Under the pieces are notes generated by a model. That model worked only from the letters and a program-made list of their open reading frames with translations. It was not told the origin of the DNA and did not search any database. The translations under genes were made by a program, and so were the position numbers. From an uncultured Draconibacterium sp. (GTDB lineage Bacteria > Bacteroidota > Bacteroidia > Bacteroidales > Prolixibacteraceae), in NCBI RefSeq assembly GCF_963674925.1, contig NZ_OY771647.1:1565501-1629500 (forward strand): DNA of 64,000 nt, read 5' to 3'. Shown one piece after another: positions 41,513 to 50,861 of the stretch; position 1 is the first letter of the stretch, and each line of letters starts with the position of its first letter.

Positions 41513-42178
41513 ATGGAACCGGATAACTTTATTGAAATTAAGAAGAACGAAATTAGAGATGATATCTTAGCAATTCGAAAAATCAGTTCTCTCTATAAAG
41601 ACCTAATATTTATTATTACTAATGAAGAATGTGGCGTAAAATCAGGTAGTGATTCTTGGAAAGATTATATACATTATTTTTTGTATTCTCCGTGTGAAAA
41701 AGTTGTCAATATCTGTAAACAAGCTCATTCCAAGCACAATCCTGAATATGGTATTTTAAATAAAATTATCGAGATTAATGAATATGGGTTTACATTTTGC
41801 AATAGATTAGAGTATACATCACAAACTGCAGAATCGATGCTAGATCAAATTGCAGAAGAAATATTTATACTCATGTTAACCGATTATAAACTGATTGGAA
41901 ATGAAGCTACAGATTTTTATAAGTTGAAAATTGATTTAGGTGAAGAATTTTATCCAAGTTCAAGTTTAACTCCACAGAATAGATTTAAAGAAATACTAAA
42001 GAAAGCGAATTACAATGGAGATCATAACAATATTGCTTATACTTCAAAAGGTTTATACAACAATCTGATTAAAGCAGGTATTAAAAAGGATATAGATAAA
42101 ACAAAAGTTCACGAGATCGAAGAGTCTGAGCAAGCAATGTGGCTTAAATATCATCTTGAGCTAGATTTTTTAAGTTGA
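41513..42178 (+). CDS. Unrecognised protein (221 residues)
   Basis: A cytosolic 221-residue protein with no motif I recognise. Helix-rich, with two Cys near residues 40 and 64 and a Trp/Tyr-rich patch (SWKDYIHYFLYSPCEKVVNI). Five bases after the GNAT gene, same strand, AT-rich. It could act with the GNAT protein, but nothing beyond position supports this. Confidence 0.45.
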   Translation: MEPDNFIEIKKNEIRDDILAIRKISSLYKDLIFIITNEECGVKSGSDSWKDYIHYFLYSPCEKVVNICKQAHSKHNPEYGILNKIIEINEYGFTFCNRLEYTSQTAESMLDQIAEEIFILMLTDYKLIGNEATDFYKLKIDLGEEFYPSSSLTPQNRFKEILKKANYNGDHNNIAYTSKGLYNNLIKAGIKKDIDKTKVHEIEESEQAMWLKYHLELDFLS

Positions 42179-42202
42179 AACTGACAGATTCTTAACTCTA
42201 AT

Positions 42203-43126
42203 ATGGGAATATTGTCAAACATGGCCTTCTATCAAAATTTCCTCTCTCATTGGGGCAAAGAGTTTAATAAACTAATTGGCTTAAAGGAATTTTTAGATGC
42301 CTATTGTTATGTGGGGGAACAACTTGAGGATATCGAATTGCTCAAAACGAATGAGCTGGAAAAATATCAAACGGATTGGCTTTGGTTAATTGAGCATCTG
42401 GAGCACTCCGAGGAAAGAGATTTTTTCCAGCAACATTGGGTTCCACTTCAAAAAGATAAGTACGAATATTTTCTGGATCTTTCGGTAAATCCATTTTGCA
42501 TTTTTAAAGTTAATTTTCATCCAATAGATCCGATGCACTGGTATGCTGAAGAAGTTGTTTCGAACCTGGCAGAGTATATTATGGGATTAGAAGACGGTTC
42601 GATAGGTTATAAGTATCCAACAGAAGATGAAGACGGTAATCCGATTGACCAAAATGGGAAGCGTATTTATGAAGATTCATCAAACAAATATATTCCCAAA
42701 CCTATTAATGAATTTACCGGCTATGATAAACTTTCAATAACCGACCAAGCCACTCAGTTAAGCGGTCATATTCTGGAATCTCCCATTGAGGCAATTCTTG
42801 TTCAACGTTTTGGGTATAATCCTGTAAGTGATAATTCGCAGAAACCTTATAGTGCATGGTGGAATATTGAGAATAAAAAGCTACTGTTGCATCTTGCGAA
42901 TGCGGAATTTGATGGAAAAAAACTTTATACCGGCGATATTGTACCCGAAACACAAAATCTTCCTGATGAAGAATACCTATTTTATTATACTTCATTTAAT
43001 GGCACATTGTGTTTTGTGGTAGACAAAATAACTGAACCGGGTATTGCTTCTTATCAAATGAAAATTGGGGATAAAATTTATATTTCTGTTAAAGATGGGA
43101 TGGTAACAAGTTTCGAGAAATTGTAA
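42203..43126 (+). CDS. Unrecognised protein (307 residues)
   Basis: A 307-residue protein, no signal peptide, acidic, with many Trp/Tyr residues (TDWLWLIEHLEH, HWYAEEVVSNLAEYIMGL). Start could be the ATG at 42203 or 42221. The middle (QATQLSGHILESPIEAILV) and the beta-rich C-terminal third suggest two domains. I recognise no family. Last gene of the AT-rich group; it ends 6 bases before a MITE-like element. Confidence 0.45.
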   Translation: MGILSNMAFYQNFLSHWGKEFNKLIGLKEFLDAYCYVGEQLEDIELLKTNELEKYQTDWLWLIEHLEHSEERDFFQQHWVPLQKDKYEYFLDLSVNPFCIFKVNFHPIDPMHWYAEEVVSNLAEYIMGLEDGSIGYKYPTEDEDGNPIDQNGKRIYEDSSNKYIPKPINEFTGYDKLSITDQATQLSGHILESPIEAILVQRFGYNPVSDNSQKPYSAWWNIENKKLLLHLANAEFDGKKLYTGDIVPETQNLPDEEYLFYYTSFNGTLCFVVDKITEPGIASYQMKIGDKIYISVKDGMVTSFEKL

Positions 43127-43131
43127 TCCAT

Positions 43132-43233
43132 CGCTGGCGCGATTTTGTAAATCGTGCCTCAGCCTACAAGGCTGAAAAAAGGCTGTACTTTTGGGTTGTA
43201 GTAAAAAATCCCGAATACGAATCGGAACCAGCG
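43132..43233. repeat. MITE-like element, copy 1
   Basis: About 102 bp with terminal inverted repeat CGCTGG / CCAGCG and an internal palindrome GGCGCGATTTTGTAAATCGTGCC. Copy 2 is at 43861-43965. Confidence 0.75.
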
Positions 43234-43275
43234 AGGGTGAAAAGCAAATTTGTAAGTGGAATTAATGAATCAAAT

Positions 43276-43845
43276 ATGAACTTAAACATAGAGAAACTAA
43301 AAAGAGATGCCGAAAATTTGACTGTTTTCGCAAATGACTCTTATATCGAATCGTATCCTGAGTTTTTAAAATACTTTGAATCTTTAGAACTTATTGAAAA
43401 ACACCATTTGATTATTTCAAGTCATTTCGTTTATGGTTGGATGCCAACAATAATTCATATCGACACCAAAAACATTGAAAAAGTTTTGTTTTTACTCAAT
43501 GCTGCAAAATCAGGACACGAGTTAAAAATAGATGAGCTTGAGATTTTAAAATACTGCATAAATAATTCAATGGTTGGGCTTTCCAAACTTTTGCACTTTA
43601 TGAATCCTCGTGATTATGCCATTTGGGATAGTAGAATCTTTAAATATTTGACAGGCAAAAAATCGCAATACGGAATTGATAAAGTAAAAAATTATTCTGC
43701 CTACTTGGAAGAAATAAAAAAGTTAACACAGCATCCAGACTATGCAGACTTGCATTTTAAAATTGAAAGGAATTTTAATTATTCAATAACACCAATGAGA
43801 GCGGTTGAAATATTGATGTTTGAAACAAATCGGAAAGAAAAATAG
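43276..43845 (+). CDS. Unrecognised protein flanked by MITE-like repeats
   Basis: 189 residues from the ATG at 43276; the longer frame begins with a GTG at 43237 next to the repeat. No family recognised. It is helical, with VYGWMPTIIHID near the middle third and LLHFMNPRDYAIWDSRIFKYLTG near residue 120, the second being the sort of conserved block seen in hypothetical proteins of genomic islands. Flanked on both sides by copies of the same MITE-like element in direct orientation, so it may have been inserted or be excisable as a cassette. AT-rich. Confidence 0.5.
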   Translation: MNLNIEKLKRDAENLTVFANDSYIESYPEFLKYFESLELIEKHHLIISSHFVYGWMPTIIHIDTKNIEKVLFLLNAAKSGHELKIDELEILKYCINNSMVGLSKLLHFMNPRDYAIWDSRIFKYLTGKKSQYGIDKVKNYSAYLEEIKKLTQHPDYADLHFKIERNFNYSITPMRAVEILMFETNRKEK

Positions 43846-43860
43846 ATTTACTTACCCTCA

Positions 43861-43965
43861 GCTGGCGCGATTTTGTAAATCGTGCCTTAGTCTATAAGGC
43901 TGAAAAAAGTAAAGCTGTTCTTTTGGGATGTATAAAAAGAATCCTGATTACTATTCGGAACCAGC
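43861..43965. repeat. MITE-like element, copy 2
   Basis: About 105 bp, GCTGG / CCAGC ends and the same GGCGCGATTTTGTAAATCGTGCC palindrome as copy 1, diverged in the middle. Same orientation as copy 1. Confidence 0.72.
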
Positions 43966-44282
43966 GGGGCTTAAACCTTCAAGGTTTCAAAAACCTTGAA
44001 GGTCTTACAAAGTAACAAAACCCAAGAGAAGTGATAGCCTCACTTCGAGTGAGACCATCACCAAACAGCGGTTACAAACCGCTGAACCCGAAAATCATTC
44101 TGCGTAAATCCGCGTAATCTGCGAGCCATTTTATTTCAGCGTAAATCAGCAAAATCAGTGCTATCGGCGCTCCAAACAACTTTGTTAGTGATAGCCTTAC
44201 CCGTAGTGAGACCATCACTTAGGTTAGAGGCACAAAAAAACCGAACTGAAAAGTCCGGTTTTACTATATTCTTACTAATTCT
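43966..44282. other. Repeat-dense non-coding region
   Basis: No gene. It holds a perfect hairpin ACCTTCAAGGTTT-CAA-AAACCTTGAAGGT (43975-44003), two GTGATAGCCT...CCATCAC hairpins (44031-44061 and 44188-44218), and a copy of the AATCAGCAAAATCA repeat (44136-44175). Confidence 0.7.
44233..44266 (-). terminator. Terminator of clpX
   Basis: On the minus strand CCGGACT-TTTC-AGTTCGG followed by seven Ts, 17 bp after the clpX stop codon. Confidence 0.85.
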
Positions 44283-45515
44283 TTAGCTTGCTTTCAATCG
44301 ACGGATACCCGATTTGTCAATCTGACTTTCGGCGTATTCTTTGGTGATGCGCAATTCTGAAATTTCATCTGAAGGAGCATCAAACATGGCATCGTTCATA
44401 ATGTTTTCGCATATCGAACGCAAACCACGTGCACCGAGTTTAAATTCGATTGCTTTGTCAACGATGTATTCCAGGGCCTCTTCGTCAAATTCCAACTCTA
44501 TCTCATCCAGTTTAAACAACTTTTTGTACTGCTTGATAACCGAATTCTTTGGCTCAGTTAAAATGCTGCGCAGTGTTTCTTTGTCTAAAGGATTAAGGTA
44601 AGTAAGTACCGGCAAACGACCGATGATTTCCGGAATCAGCCCGAATGATTTTAAATCCTGTGGTGAAACATACTGAAGCAGGTTTTCGCGTTCGATGCGG
44701 TCGGCATCTTTTGCAGCGCTGTAACCAATAACTTTTGTATTTAACCGGTTGGCAATTTTGCGCTCGATACCATCAAACGCGCCACCACAAACAAACAATA
44801 TATTTTTAGTATCAACAGGAATCAGCTTTTGTTCCGGGTGTTTACGTCCTCCTTGCGGCGGAACGTTTACAATCGAACCTTCCAGCAGTTTTAACAAACC
44901 TTGCTGAACACCTTCGCCTGAAACATCGCGTGTAATCGATGGATTATCGCTTTTACGTGCGATCTTGTCAATTTCGTCAACAAATACAATTCCGCGCTCG
45001 GCAGCTTCAACGTTGTAGTCGGCAGCTTGTAACAAGCGTGTTAACAAACTTTCAATGTCTTCGCCAACATAACCGGCTTCTGTAAGTACAGTTGCATCAA
45101 CAATCGTAAACGGAACATGCAACATTTTGGCAATTGTACGTGCCAGTAAGGTTTTACCGGTACCGGTTTCGCCAACCAGAATAATGTTCGACTTTTCAAT
45201 CTCTGTTTCATCATCATCAACCTTCTGTGTCAGTCGTTTGTAATGATTGTAAACCGAAACCGAAAGCACACGTTTGGCGCGATCTTGTCCGATAACGTAT
45301 TGATCAAGAAAATCCTTGATCTCTTTTGGCTTAAGCAGTTTGATGTCATCCAAATCGAAAGAGCTTGATGTTTTCACCTCTTCCTGGATAATCGAATGAG
45401 CCTGCTCGGCACAACGGTCGCAAATGTGTCCGTCAATCCCTGCAATCAGAAGATTTACTTCCTTCTTTTCCCGTCCGCAAAACGAACACTTGTCCATCTT
45501 TTCTTTATTTGACAT
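44283..45515 (-). CDS. clpX: ATP-dependent Clp protease ATP-binding subunit ClpX
   Basis: A 410-residue AAA+ unfoldase that feeds substrates to ClpP. N-terminal zinc-binding domain with Cys10, Cys13, Cys32 and Cys35 (CSFCG...CDRC), Walker A GETGTGKT near 115, Walker B FVDEIDKIA near 178, pore loop GYVGED near 145, IGF-like tripeptide region near 260 and sensor-2 LGARGLR near 360. It starts at the last base of the clpP stop codon, so the two are coupled. Confidence 0.98.
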   Translation of the reverse strand: MSNKEKMDKCSFCGREKKEVNLLIAGIDGHICDRCAEQAHSIIQEEVKTSSSFDLDDIKLLKPKEIKDFLDQYVIGQDRAKRVLSVSVYNHYKRLTQKVDDDETEIEKSNIILVGETGTGKTLLARTIAKMLHVPFTIVDATVLTEAGYVGEDIESLLTRLLQAADYNVEAAERGIVFVDEIDKIARKSDNPSITRDVSGEGVQQGLLKLLEGSIVNVPPQGGRKHPEQKLIPVDTKNILFVCGGAFDGIERKIANRLNTKVIGYSAAKDADRIERENLLQYVSPQDLKSFGLIPEIIGRLPVLTYLNPLDKETLRSILTEPKNSVIKQYKKLFKLDEIELEFDEEALEYIVDKAIEFKLGARGLRSICENIMNDAMFDAPSDEISELRITKEYAESQIDKSGIRRLKAS

Positions 45516-46189
45516 TATTTGTTATTTCTAACTAAAATTTCATCGATCATTCCATAGTCTACAGCTTCCTGTGCGGTCATCCAGTAGTCACGGTCTGAGT
45601 CTTTTTCGATTTGTTCTAATGTTTGTCCTGAGTGATTGGCAATAATGGTGTACAATTCTTTTTTGATCTTCATGATTTCGCGGGCAGTGATCTCAATATC
45701 AGAAGCCTGCCCCTGAGCACCGCCCATTGGTTGGTGGATCATGATTCGGGAATGTGTTAACGCAGAACGTTTTCCTTTTTGTCCGGCAGTCATCAACACA
45801 GCTGCCATCGATGCGGCCATACCTGTACAGATGGTAGCTACATCGGCTGAAATATATTGCATGGTGTCGTAAATGCCTAAACCGGCATAAACAGAACCTC
45901 CCGGCGAGTTAAAATAGATCTGAATGTCTTTCGACGGATCGGTTGACTCAAGGAACAGCAATTGCGCCTGAATAATGTTAGCTACAGTATCGTCGATTGG
46001 TACGCCAAGGAAAATAATACGGTCCATCATCAATCGCGAAAACACATCCATTGATGCGATGTTTAACTGACGCTCTTCGATAATTGTTGGCGAAATATAA
46101 TTGCTGTATGCCGATGTATACCTGTCCATTGTTAAGCTGCTGATACCGGCATGCTTAGTTGCGTATTTTCTAAATTCGTTGTTGTCCAT
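45515..46189 (-). CDS. clpP: ATP-dependent Clp protease proteolytic subunit
   Basis: A 224-residue serine protease with the catalytic triad Ser127 (TGMAASMAA), His152 (IMIHQP) and Asp201 (DRDYWM). Upstream of clpX in the usual order and downstream of tig (117-base gap). The first 30 residues form a propeptide-like extension, common in the family. Gene order tig-clpP-clpX is the classical one. Confidence 0.98.
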   Translation of the reverse strand: MDNNEFRKYATKHAGISSLTMDRYTSAYSNYISPTIIEERQLNIASMDVFSRLMMDRIIFLGVPIDDTVANIIQAQLLFLESTDPSKDIQIYFNSPGGSVYAGLGIYDTMQYISADVATICTGMAASMAAVLMTAGQKGKRSALTHSRIMIHQPMGGAQGQASDIEITAREIMKIKKELYTIIANHSGQTLEQIEKDSDRDYWMTAQEAVDYGMIDEILVRNNK

Positions 46190-46306
46190 TTTTTATAAGT
46201 GCTTGTAAAAAAATAACTTTGTAAATACGTTTGTCACGATTCACAAAGTTATAAAAAAGATTCATGCTGAAACACTCAGCAAAATATTTTCAGATGATTG
46301 CAGCGC

Positions 46307-47668
46307 CTATTGAGCAGCTTGCATCATTTCGTTGAACTTTTCCTGCGATACTTCTTCTTCCTGAACAGTAACTTTTTCTTTCACTACTTCGATCACTTTG
46401 TCTTCCAGCAATTTTTTGTAGATGCGTTCTCTTTCTTCAGGTTTGTCGAGCATCATTTTAGCAAACGATTCCAACTGATCTTCAGGCACATCGTGGATTC
46501 CGTACTGCTGGTATTGTGCCAGTGCCATTTTCTTGGCAAAGTCTTCAGCCTCTTCAGCTTCAATCTTCAGTTCGTTTTCTTTTGCGATGGCGTCTTTAAT
46601 CAATTGCCATTTCAAATCAAGAATAAATGCAGGGAATTCGGTTTCGATCTGCTCCTGTGTTAATTCTTTGTTTACAGCCACTAACCAACGCTTCAAAAAT
46701 TCCTCCGGCATTTCCAGCTCAGTTTTTTCAACCAGCGTGTCGCGTGTGTCTAATGTAAATTTATGATCAGATGAGAATACCAGGTTTTTAGCCAGGTCTT
46801 CTTTGATTTTTGCTTTGAAATCGTCAAGCGTTTTGATTTCAGTTTCTTCGCCGTAAAGTTTTTTGAACAGCTCTTCGTTCAATTCAGCTTTTTGGAACTG
46901 AAGAATTTCAGTAACGGTGTATCTGAAATCGCTTTCCAACGTGTCTGCTTCTTCATGCTTAATGTTTAGCATGTGCGAAACTTCGTGGTTATTTTCGAAA
47001 GCTTTTATCGGGTTGAAAACGATAATATCGTCCTTTTTACAACCAACAAATGCATTTTTAACTTCTTCGTCTTTGATTTTGTCAACAGCTAAAAGTACAC
47101 CTTCAGGAGCAATTCCGCCTTCCACTTCGTTGCCTTCCGCATCAAGCTGAACAAAATTACCGCGAACTGTGCTGTCTTCTTTTGCTTCTTCGGCAGGAAG
47201 ATTCTCTCCCAGTTGAGAAGCTGCCATGTCAACCTGTTGCTGAATCATGTCGTCTGAAACAGCGATATTGTAGTAAGTGTATTTGTTGCGTTTATCAAGC
47301 GATACTTTTACTTCAGGAGCTAAAGCTACGTCGAAAACAAATTCAAACGACTCATCTTTTTCCCAGTCGATTGCTTTTTGTTTTTCGTCGTTTGGCATTG
47401 GTTCGCCAAGTACCGGAAGTTTTTCATCAATCATGTATTTCGACAGGTTTTGAGAGATCAGTTTATTTATCTCTTCAACCAAAACAGCTGTTCCAAATCT
47501 TTTTTTGATAAGGCCAGCCGGAACTTTACCGGGGCGGAATCCTGGAATTGTAGCTTTTTGACGATAGTCTTTTAAAACATCGGCAACTTGTTTTTCATAG
47601 TCAGTTTTCTCGATGGTAAGATTGATTACCGCATTAACCTGGTCGATGTTTTCTAAATTAATATTCAT
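46307..47668 (-). CDS. tig: Trigger factor
   Basis: 453 residues from the ATG at 47668 (MNINLENID). A longer frame from 47779 overlaps the tRNA gene and is rejected. Ribosome-associated chaperone with PPIase-like domain. N-terminal ribosome-binding motif with GFRPGKVPAGLIKKRFG near residue 40, the C-terminal long helical arms (KMALAQYQQYGIHDVPEDQL). It heads the tig-clpP-clpX group. Confidence 0.95.
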   Translation of the reverse strand: MNINLENIDQVNAVINLTIEKTDYEKQVADVLKDYRQKATIPGFRPGKVPAGLIKKRFGTAVLVEEINKLISQNLSKYMIDEKLPVLGEPMPNDEKQKAIDWEKDESFEFVFDVALAPEVKVSLDKRNKYTYYNIAVSDDMIQQQVDMAASQLGENLPAEEAKEDSTVRGNFVQLDAEGNEVEGGIAPEGVLLAVDKIKDEEVKNAFVGCKKDDIIVFNPIKAFENNHEVSHMLNIKHEEADTLESDFRYTVTEILQFQKAELNEELFKKLYGEETEIKTLDDFKAKIKEDLAKNLVFSSDHKFTLDTRDTLVEKTELEMPEEFLKRWLVAVNKELTQEQIETEFPAFILDLKWQLIKDAIAKENELKIEAEEAEDFAKKMALAQYQQYGIHDVPEDQLESFAKMMLDKPEERERIYKKLLEDKVIEVVKEKVTVQEEEVSQEKFNEMMQAAQ

Positions 47669-47699
47669 GATGATAAATTTATTTATACCCCTAAAATGC

Positions 47700-47743
47700 A
47701 AAAAACGCCAACCCTTTTTTAAAATTAAGGTCGGCGGTTTTTT
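47700..47743 (-). terminator. Terminator between tRNA-Leu and tig
   Basis: Minus-strand CGCCGACC / GGTTGGCG stem (one G-U pair) with a run of Ts (GTTTTTT). It would end the tRNA transcript. Confidence 0.7.
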
Positions 47744-47747
47744 TGAG

Positions 47748-47829
47748 TGCGGATGAAGGGACTCGAACCCCCACGCCATAAGGCACTAGATCCTAAGTCT
47801 AGCGCGTCTACCAATTCCGCCACATCCGC
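47748..47829 (-). tRNA. tRNA-Leu (anticodon TAG)
   Basis: Minus-strand sequence folds as a long-variable-arm tRNA: acceptor GCGGATG / CATCCGC, D-arm with TTGGTAGAC, anticodon stem CTAGA / TCTAG around loop CTTAGGA giving anticodon TAG, variable arm TGCCTTATGGCGT, T-arm GGGGGTTCGAGTCCC. 82 nt including the discriminator A. CCA is not encoded. Confidence 0.95.
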
Positions 47830-48098
47830 GAATTGCGGCGCAAAGATATATAAATTATTTATTCTGCAATAAATTCCGAAAGAAAAATTCGGAAGTAAGT
47901 TTTATTTAACAATCAATAATTGATTCTGAACCTCCTTTTTTGAAAATCTTGACCTTTCAATTACATCCTCCGGCTTTCAAGAAGAATATTTATATTCTGC
48001 TGTACTGGATTAGTGAGAATTCCCCTTCGAAGGAAAAAAGAAGGGGATGAAAAGACATTGGTTCCTTATCAGTATTTTTCCGATGAATGAATTTTACT

Positions 48099-49040
48099 CT
48101 AACGCCATTCCACAATTGTTCCCCGGTTTTCGTCTTGTAACTCTTGCGGAACTGAATCTTTAATTTCGCGCCAAAGCAGGTTGATCAACTTGTGTTTTGC
48201 ATAGTGCCGCGAGTACACCAGGCTAACTTCACGCAGCGGTTTTATATTGGTGAAATTCTCCACGTTGTAAGCTCTTTTTTGCGACATGGTAGCTTTTGCC
48301 AACTCCGGAATAAGTGTTATTCCTCCTTCGCGGTCAACAATGTTCATCAATGTTTCCAACGATCCGGCTTCAAAATGAAATGGCAACTGGCTATCGGTAG
48401 TTCCCAGGTACGAACACAGATTGATCACCTGGTCGCGGAAACAGTGTCCGTCGCTCAACAGCCAAATTTCCGGTGTTGCAATGTCTTCAACCGTAATTTC
48501 TTTTTGTTTGTGCAATTTATGTCCGCTGTTGGCATAAATAAGCATTTCCTCGTAAAACAAAGGCTTTTCAAGTATCTTCTCTTCATGAAGAGGAGTTACC
48601 AAAATACCAACATCGATAAGGTCTTTGTGTAAAAGATTGATAATATTTTCGGTGGTTGCTTCCACTACCTTAATGAAAATATTTGGATATTTCTTTTTGT
48701 AATTTCCAACAAAAATAGGAAGTAAGTAGGGTGCCAGCGTTGGAATAATACCAATGCGTAACATTCCTGAAACCAGGTTTTTATGGTCTTTTACGATGTT
48801 GTTTATTTCTTCAGACTGTTTTAAAACCACCCGCGCCTGTTCAATAATCCGAACACCAACATCGGTTGGGATAAGAGGTTGTTTACTTCTGTCGAAAATA
48901 ATAATTTCGAGGTCTTCTTCCAGCTTTTTAATTTGCATGGAAAGTGTTGGCTGAGTTATAAAACAAGACTCGGCAGCTTTGCCAAAATGACGATGAGTGT
49001 CAACGGCAACTATATACTCTAATTGGGTTAGGGTAATCAT
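48099..49040 (-). CDS. oxyR: Hydrogen-peroxide-responsive LysR regulator OxyR
   Basis: A 313-residue LysR-family regulator. N-terminal winged helix-turn-helix (FGKAAESCFITQPTLSMQIKKLE, quoted in part) and a substrate domain whose peroxide-sensing cysteines align with the E. coli pair: Cys200 and Cys209 in GHCFRDQVINLC. Identity as OxyR rather than a generic LysR regulator rests on this motif. No catalase or Dps gene is adjacent. Monocistronic. Confidence 0.92.
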   Translation of the reverse strand: MITLTQLEYIVAVDTHRHFGKAAESCFITQPTLSMQIKKLEEDLEIIIFDRSKQPLIPTDVGVRIIEQARVVLKQSEEINNIVKDHKNLVSGMLRIGIIPTLAPYLLPIFVGNYKKKYPNIFIKVVEATTENIINLLHKDLIDVGILVTPLHEEKILEKPLFYEEMLIYANSGHKLHKQKEITVEDIATPEIWLLSDGHCFRDQVINLCSYLGTTDSQLPFHFEAGSLETLMNIVDREGGITLIPELAKATMSQKRAYNVENFTNIKPLREVSLVYSRHYAKHKLINLLWREIKDSVPQELQDENRGTIVEWR

Positions 49041-49156
49041 GGCGTAAGTCGATTTTTGATTTAAAGATAGAAAAAATCTATGATTATGAGCATGAAGATA
49101 AGGTTATTTCAATTTTGTAAAATGATAACGATTTAACCGGTAATAAGATCGCTGAT

Positions 49157-49672
49157 TTAAACACAGGTTTGCTGGCGATACCACTCGAATGCCGCAACCG
49201 ATAATGCATTTGAAATATTTAACGATTTGCACCTTCCCGGCATGGGGATATAAACACTTTTGCTGGCCATTTTTATAATGTTTGCAGGGAGGCCGTGCGA
49301 TTCGCTACCGGCAAGCAGTATGGTTTTTTGTGGCAATATTTCGCGGTAAATATTTGTGGCTCCGTCGCAGGTTTCCACAATGGTGAGCTGATAACCGGCA
49401 TCCAATAGTTCAATAAAATCGTTTTCTGAAATAAAGCGCCACTTCATCTGGTCGTACGAAAATCCGGCCGTCTTTTTAATTTTCGATTCACGATGATTCT
49501 CCGATTCACGAACAAATAAAACTTCCTGAGCTCCCAGATTATGAGCCAGCCGAATTATCTTGCCGATATTTTCGGAATTCGACAAGCGCCAGGCCGCGAT
49601 AATTATGGCACTGGTTTCAGGGAATTTCTCGTCGTCTTTTGCATTAAAAAACGCTACGGAATTGGTGTTCAT
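49157..49672 (-). CDS. SpoU/TrmH-family RNA 2'-O-methyltransferase
   Basis: A 171-residue SPOUT-fold protein. Motif 1 is NSENIGKIIRLAHNLGA near residue 32, motif 2 LLAGSESHGLP near 121, and motif 3 SLNISNALSVAAFEWYRQ near the C-terminus with the trefoil-knot Asn. The substrate (tRNA or rRNA) is not readable. No N-terminal L30e-like extension, so it is a minimal TrmH-like enzyme. Confidence 0.88.
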   Translation of the reverse strand: MNTNSVAFFNAKDDEKFPETSAIIIAAWRLSNSENIGKIIRLAHNLGAQEVLFVRESENHRESKIKKTAGFSYDQMKWRFISENDFIELLDAGYQLTIVETCDGATNIYREILPQKTILLAGSESHGLPANIIKMASKSVYIPMPGRCKSLNISNALSVAAFEWYRQQTCV

Positions 49673-49711
49673 GATAATAAACCGGCTTTTCTTCGTTACT
49701 ATTTAAAATAC

Positions 49712-49719
49712 TACTTTTG
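49712..49719 (+). promoter_or_regulatory. -7 promoter box upstream of the coiled lipoprotein gene
   Basis: TACTTTTG, a TAnnTTTG match, 40 bp before the ATG at 49759, with TTCG about 20 bp upstream as a weak -33. Confidence 0.4.
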
Positions 49720-49758
49720 TACAAAAGGTGAGTTGCCAAAAATAAACAATTATAACGA

Positions 49759-50556
49759 ATGAAGATTTCTGTTCAATACCTGGTGCTTTTAGTGCTAATA
49801 ATTTTTGTTGCATGTGGACCTTCAGATGAAGATAAGGCGCGTGTAAAGATCGATCTGGCTAAAAATCTGTTGGCTAAAAATGATACAGCTGAGGCGATTC
49901 GCCAGTTAGACAGTATTCCGAAACTGTACCCGGAGGCGATGTATTCGGCTAACGCGGCAAAGAACCTGTTACAGGAAGTTCGTTTTGAGATGATGCAGCG
50001 GAAAGAGGCAGAGCTTGATTCGGTTGAAGTGCAGGTTGCCGAGTTGGAAAAATCGTTTGTTAAAGAAAAGACGGAGTTTGACCGTTATACGCAATACACG
50101 CACAAGCGCCAAACATTTCAACGGGCGTGGGATCGCTCGTATATACAGGTGCATTTGGATGAACGTGGCGAGCTGTATTTAAGCAGTAATTATCATGGCG
50201 AAAACTGGTTGAATCACACGGGACTTCGTGTATACGACGGTGGTGACGATGCAAAAACCGAGGAAATTCCGATTGGTTCGGTTGACAACCATCGAAGTGA
50301 TTTTATGGAAGCCAAATGGGAAAAAGTATCGTATCGAAACGGCAAAGACAATGGCGTGATTGAGTTTATTGCCAATCATGTGGACCGCAACCTGAAAGCT
50401 GTTTTTCTGGGGAAGGAGTACTATTATATCATCCTGGAAACTTACGATAAAGAAGCCGTGCGCGATGCGTTGGCTTTATCGAAAGCCATTAAAAAGCGCA
50501 ATAAACTGCAACAAGAGATAAAAGCGCTGGGGCAAAAAATTAACATTCAGCAATAA
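49759..50556 (+). CDS. Lipoprotein with coiled-coil domain, unknown function
   Basis: A 265-residue lipoprotein (lipobox IIFVAC, Cys19). Mature part: TPR-like helices about 25-70 (AKNLLAKNDTAEAIRQLDSI), a coiled coil about 75-105, a beta-rich central domain about 110-225 (RGELYLSSNYHGENWLNHTGLRV), and a C-terminal coiled coil (about 230-265). I have seen this layout in Bacteroidota hypothetical proteins but know no function. Confidence 0.6.
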   Translation: MKISVQYLVLLVLIIFVACGPSDEDKARVKIDLAKNLLAKNDTAEAIRQLDSIPKLYPEAMYSANAAKNLLQEVRFEMMQRKEAELDSVEVQVAELEKSFVKEKTEFDRYTQYTHKRQTFQRAWDRSYIQVHLDERGELYLSSNYHGENWLNHTGLRVYDGGDDAKTEEIPIGSVDNHRSDFMEAKWEKVSYRNGKDNGVIEFIANHVDRNLKAVFLGKEYYYIILETYDKEAVRDALALSKAIKKRNKLQQEIKALGQKINIQQ

Positions 50557-50861
50557 TCCGAAAGCGGATAAAGAATTCAATGCGGTAATTGTAACCGGAT
50601 TTTGGTTGTGTTACAAGCAAAATGCATGCGGAAGTATTCGGAATGCTGATGACACTGATTTTGCAGATATTCGCCGGGTGGCGATTGATCGTAAAACCTC
50701 GTTAGTACTTTTGCCGGGCTAGATCTGGATTAAAAAATGAATGATCAGAATGGAGCTCCAAAACCACGATGAAGTAAAAATCTATCAAATAAGTACTGCG
50801 GTTACTCAACGGGAAAAAATGTAAGAATAAGATGCAAAATGAAGTGTTGCGAGATTCGCAA
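50557..50861. other. Non-coding gap between convergent genes
   Basis: No credible gene. The stretch GATGACACTGATTTTGCAGAT near 50650 looks like a degenerate inverted copy of the AATCAGCAAAATCA repeat; a related one is near 61621. Nothing else identified. Confidence 0.45.

Noticed and set aside
43975..44218. Riboswitch or tRNA-like structure
   Set aside because: The hairpins are simple palindromes in repeat DNA with no downstream gene in the right orientation.
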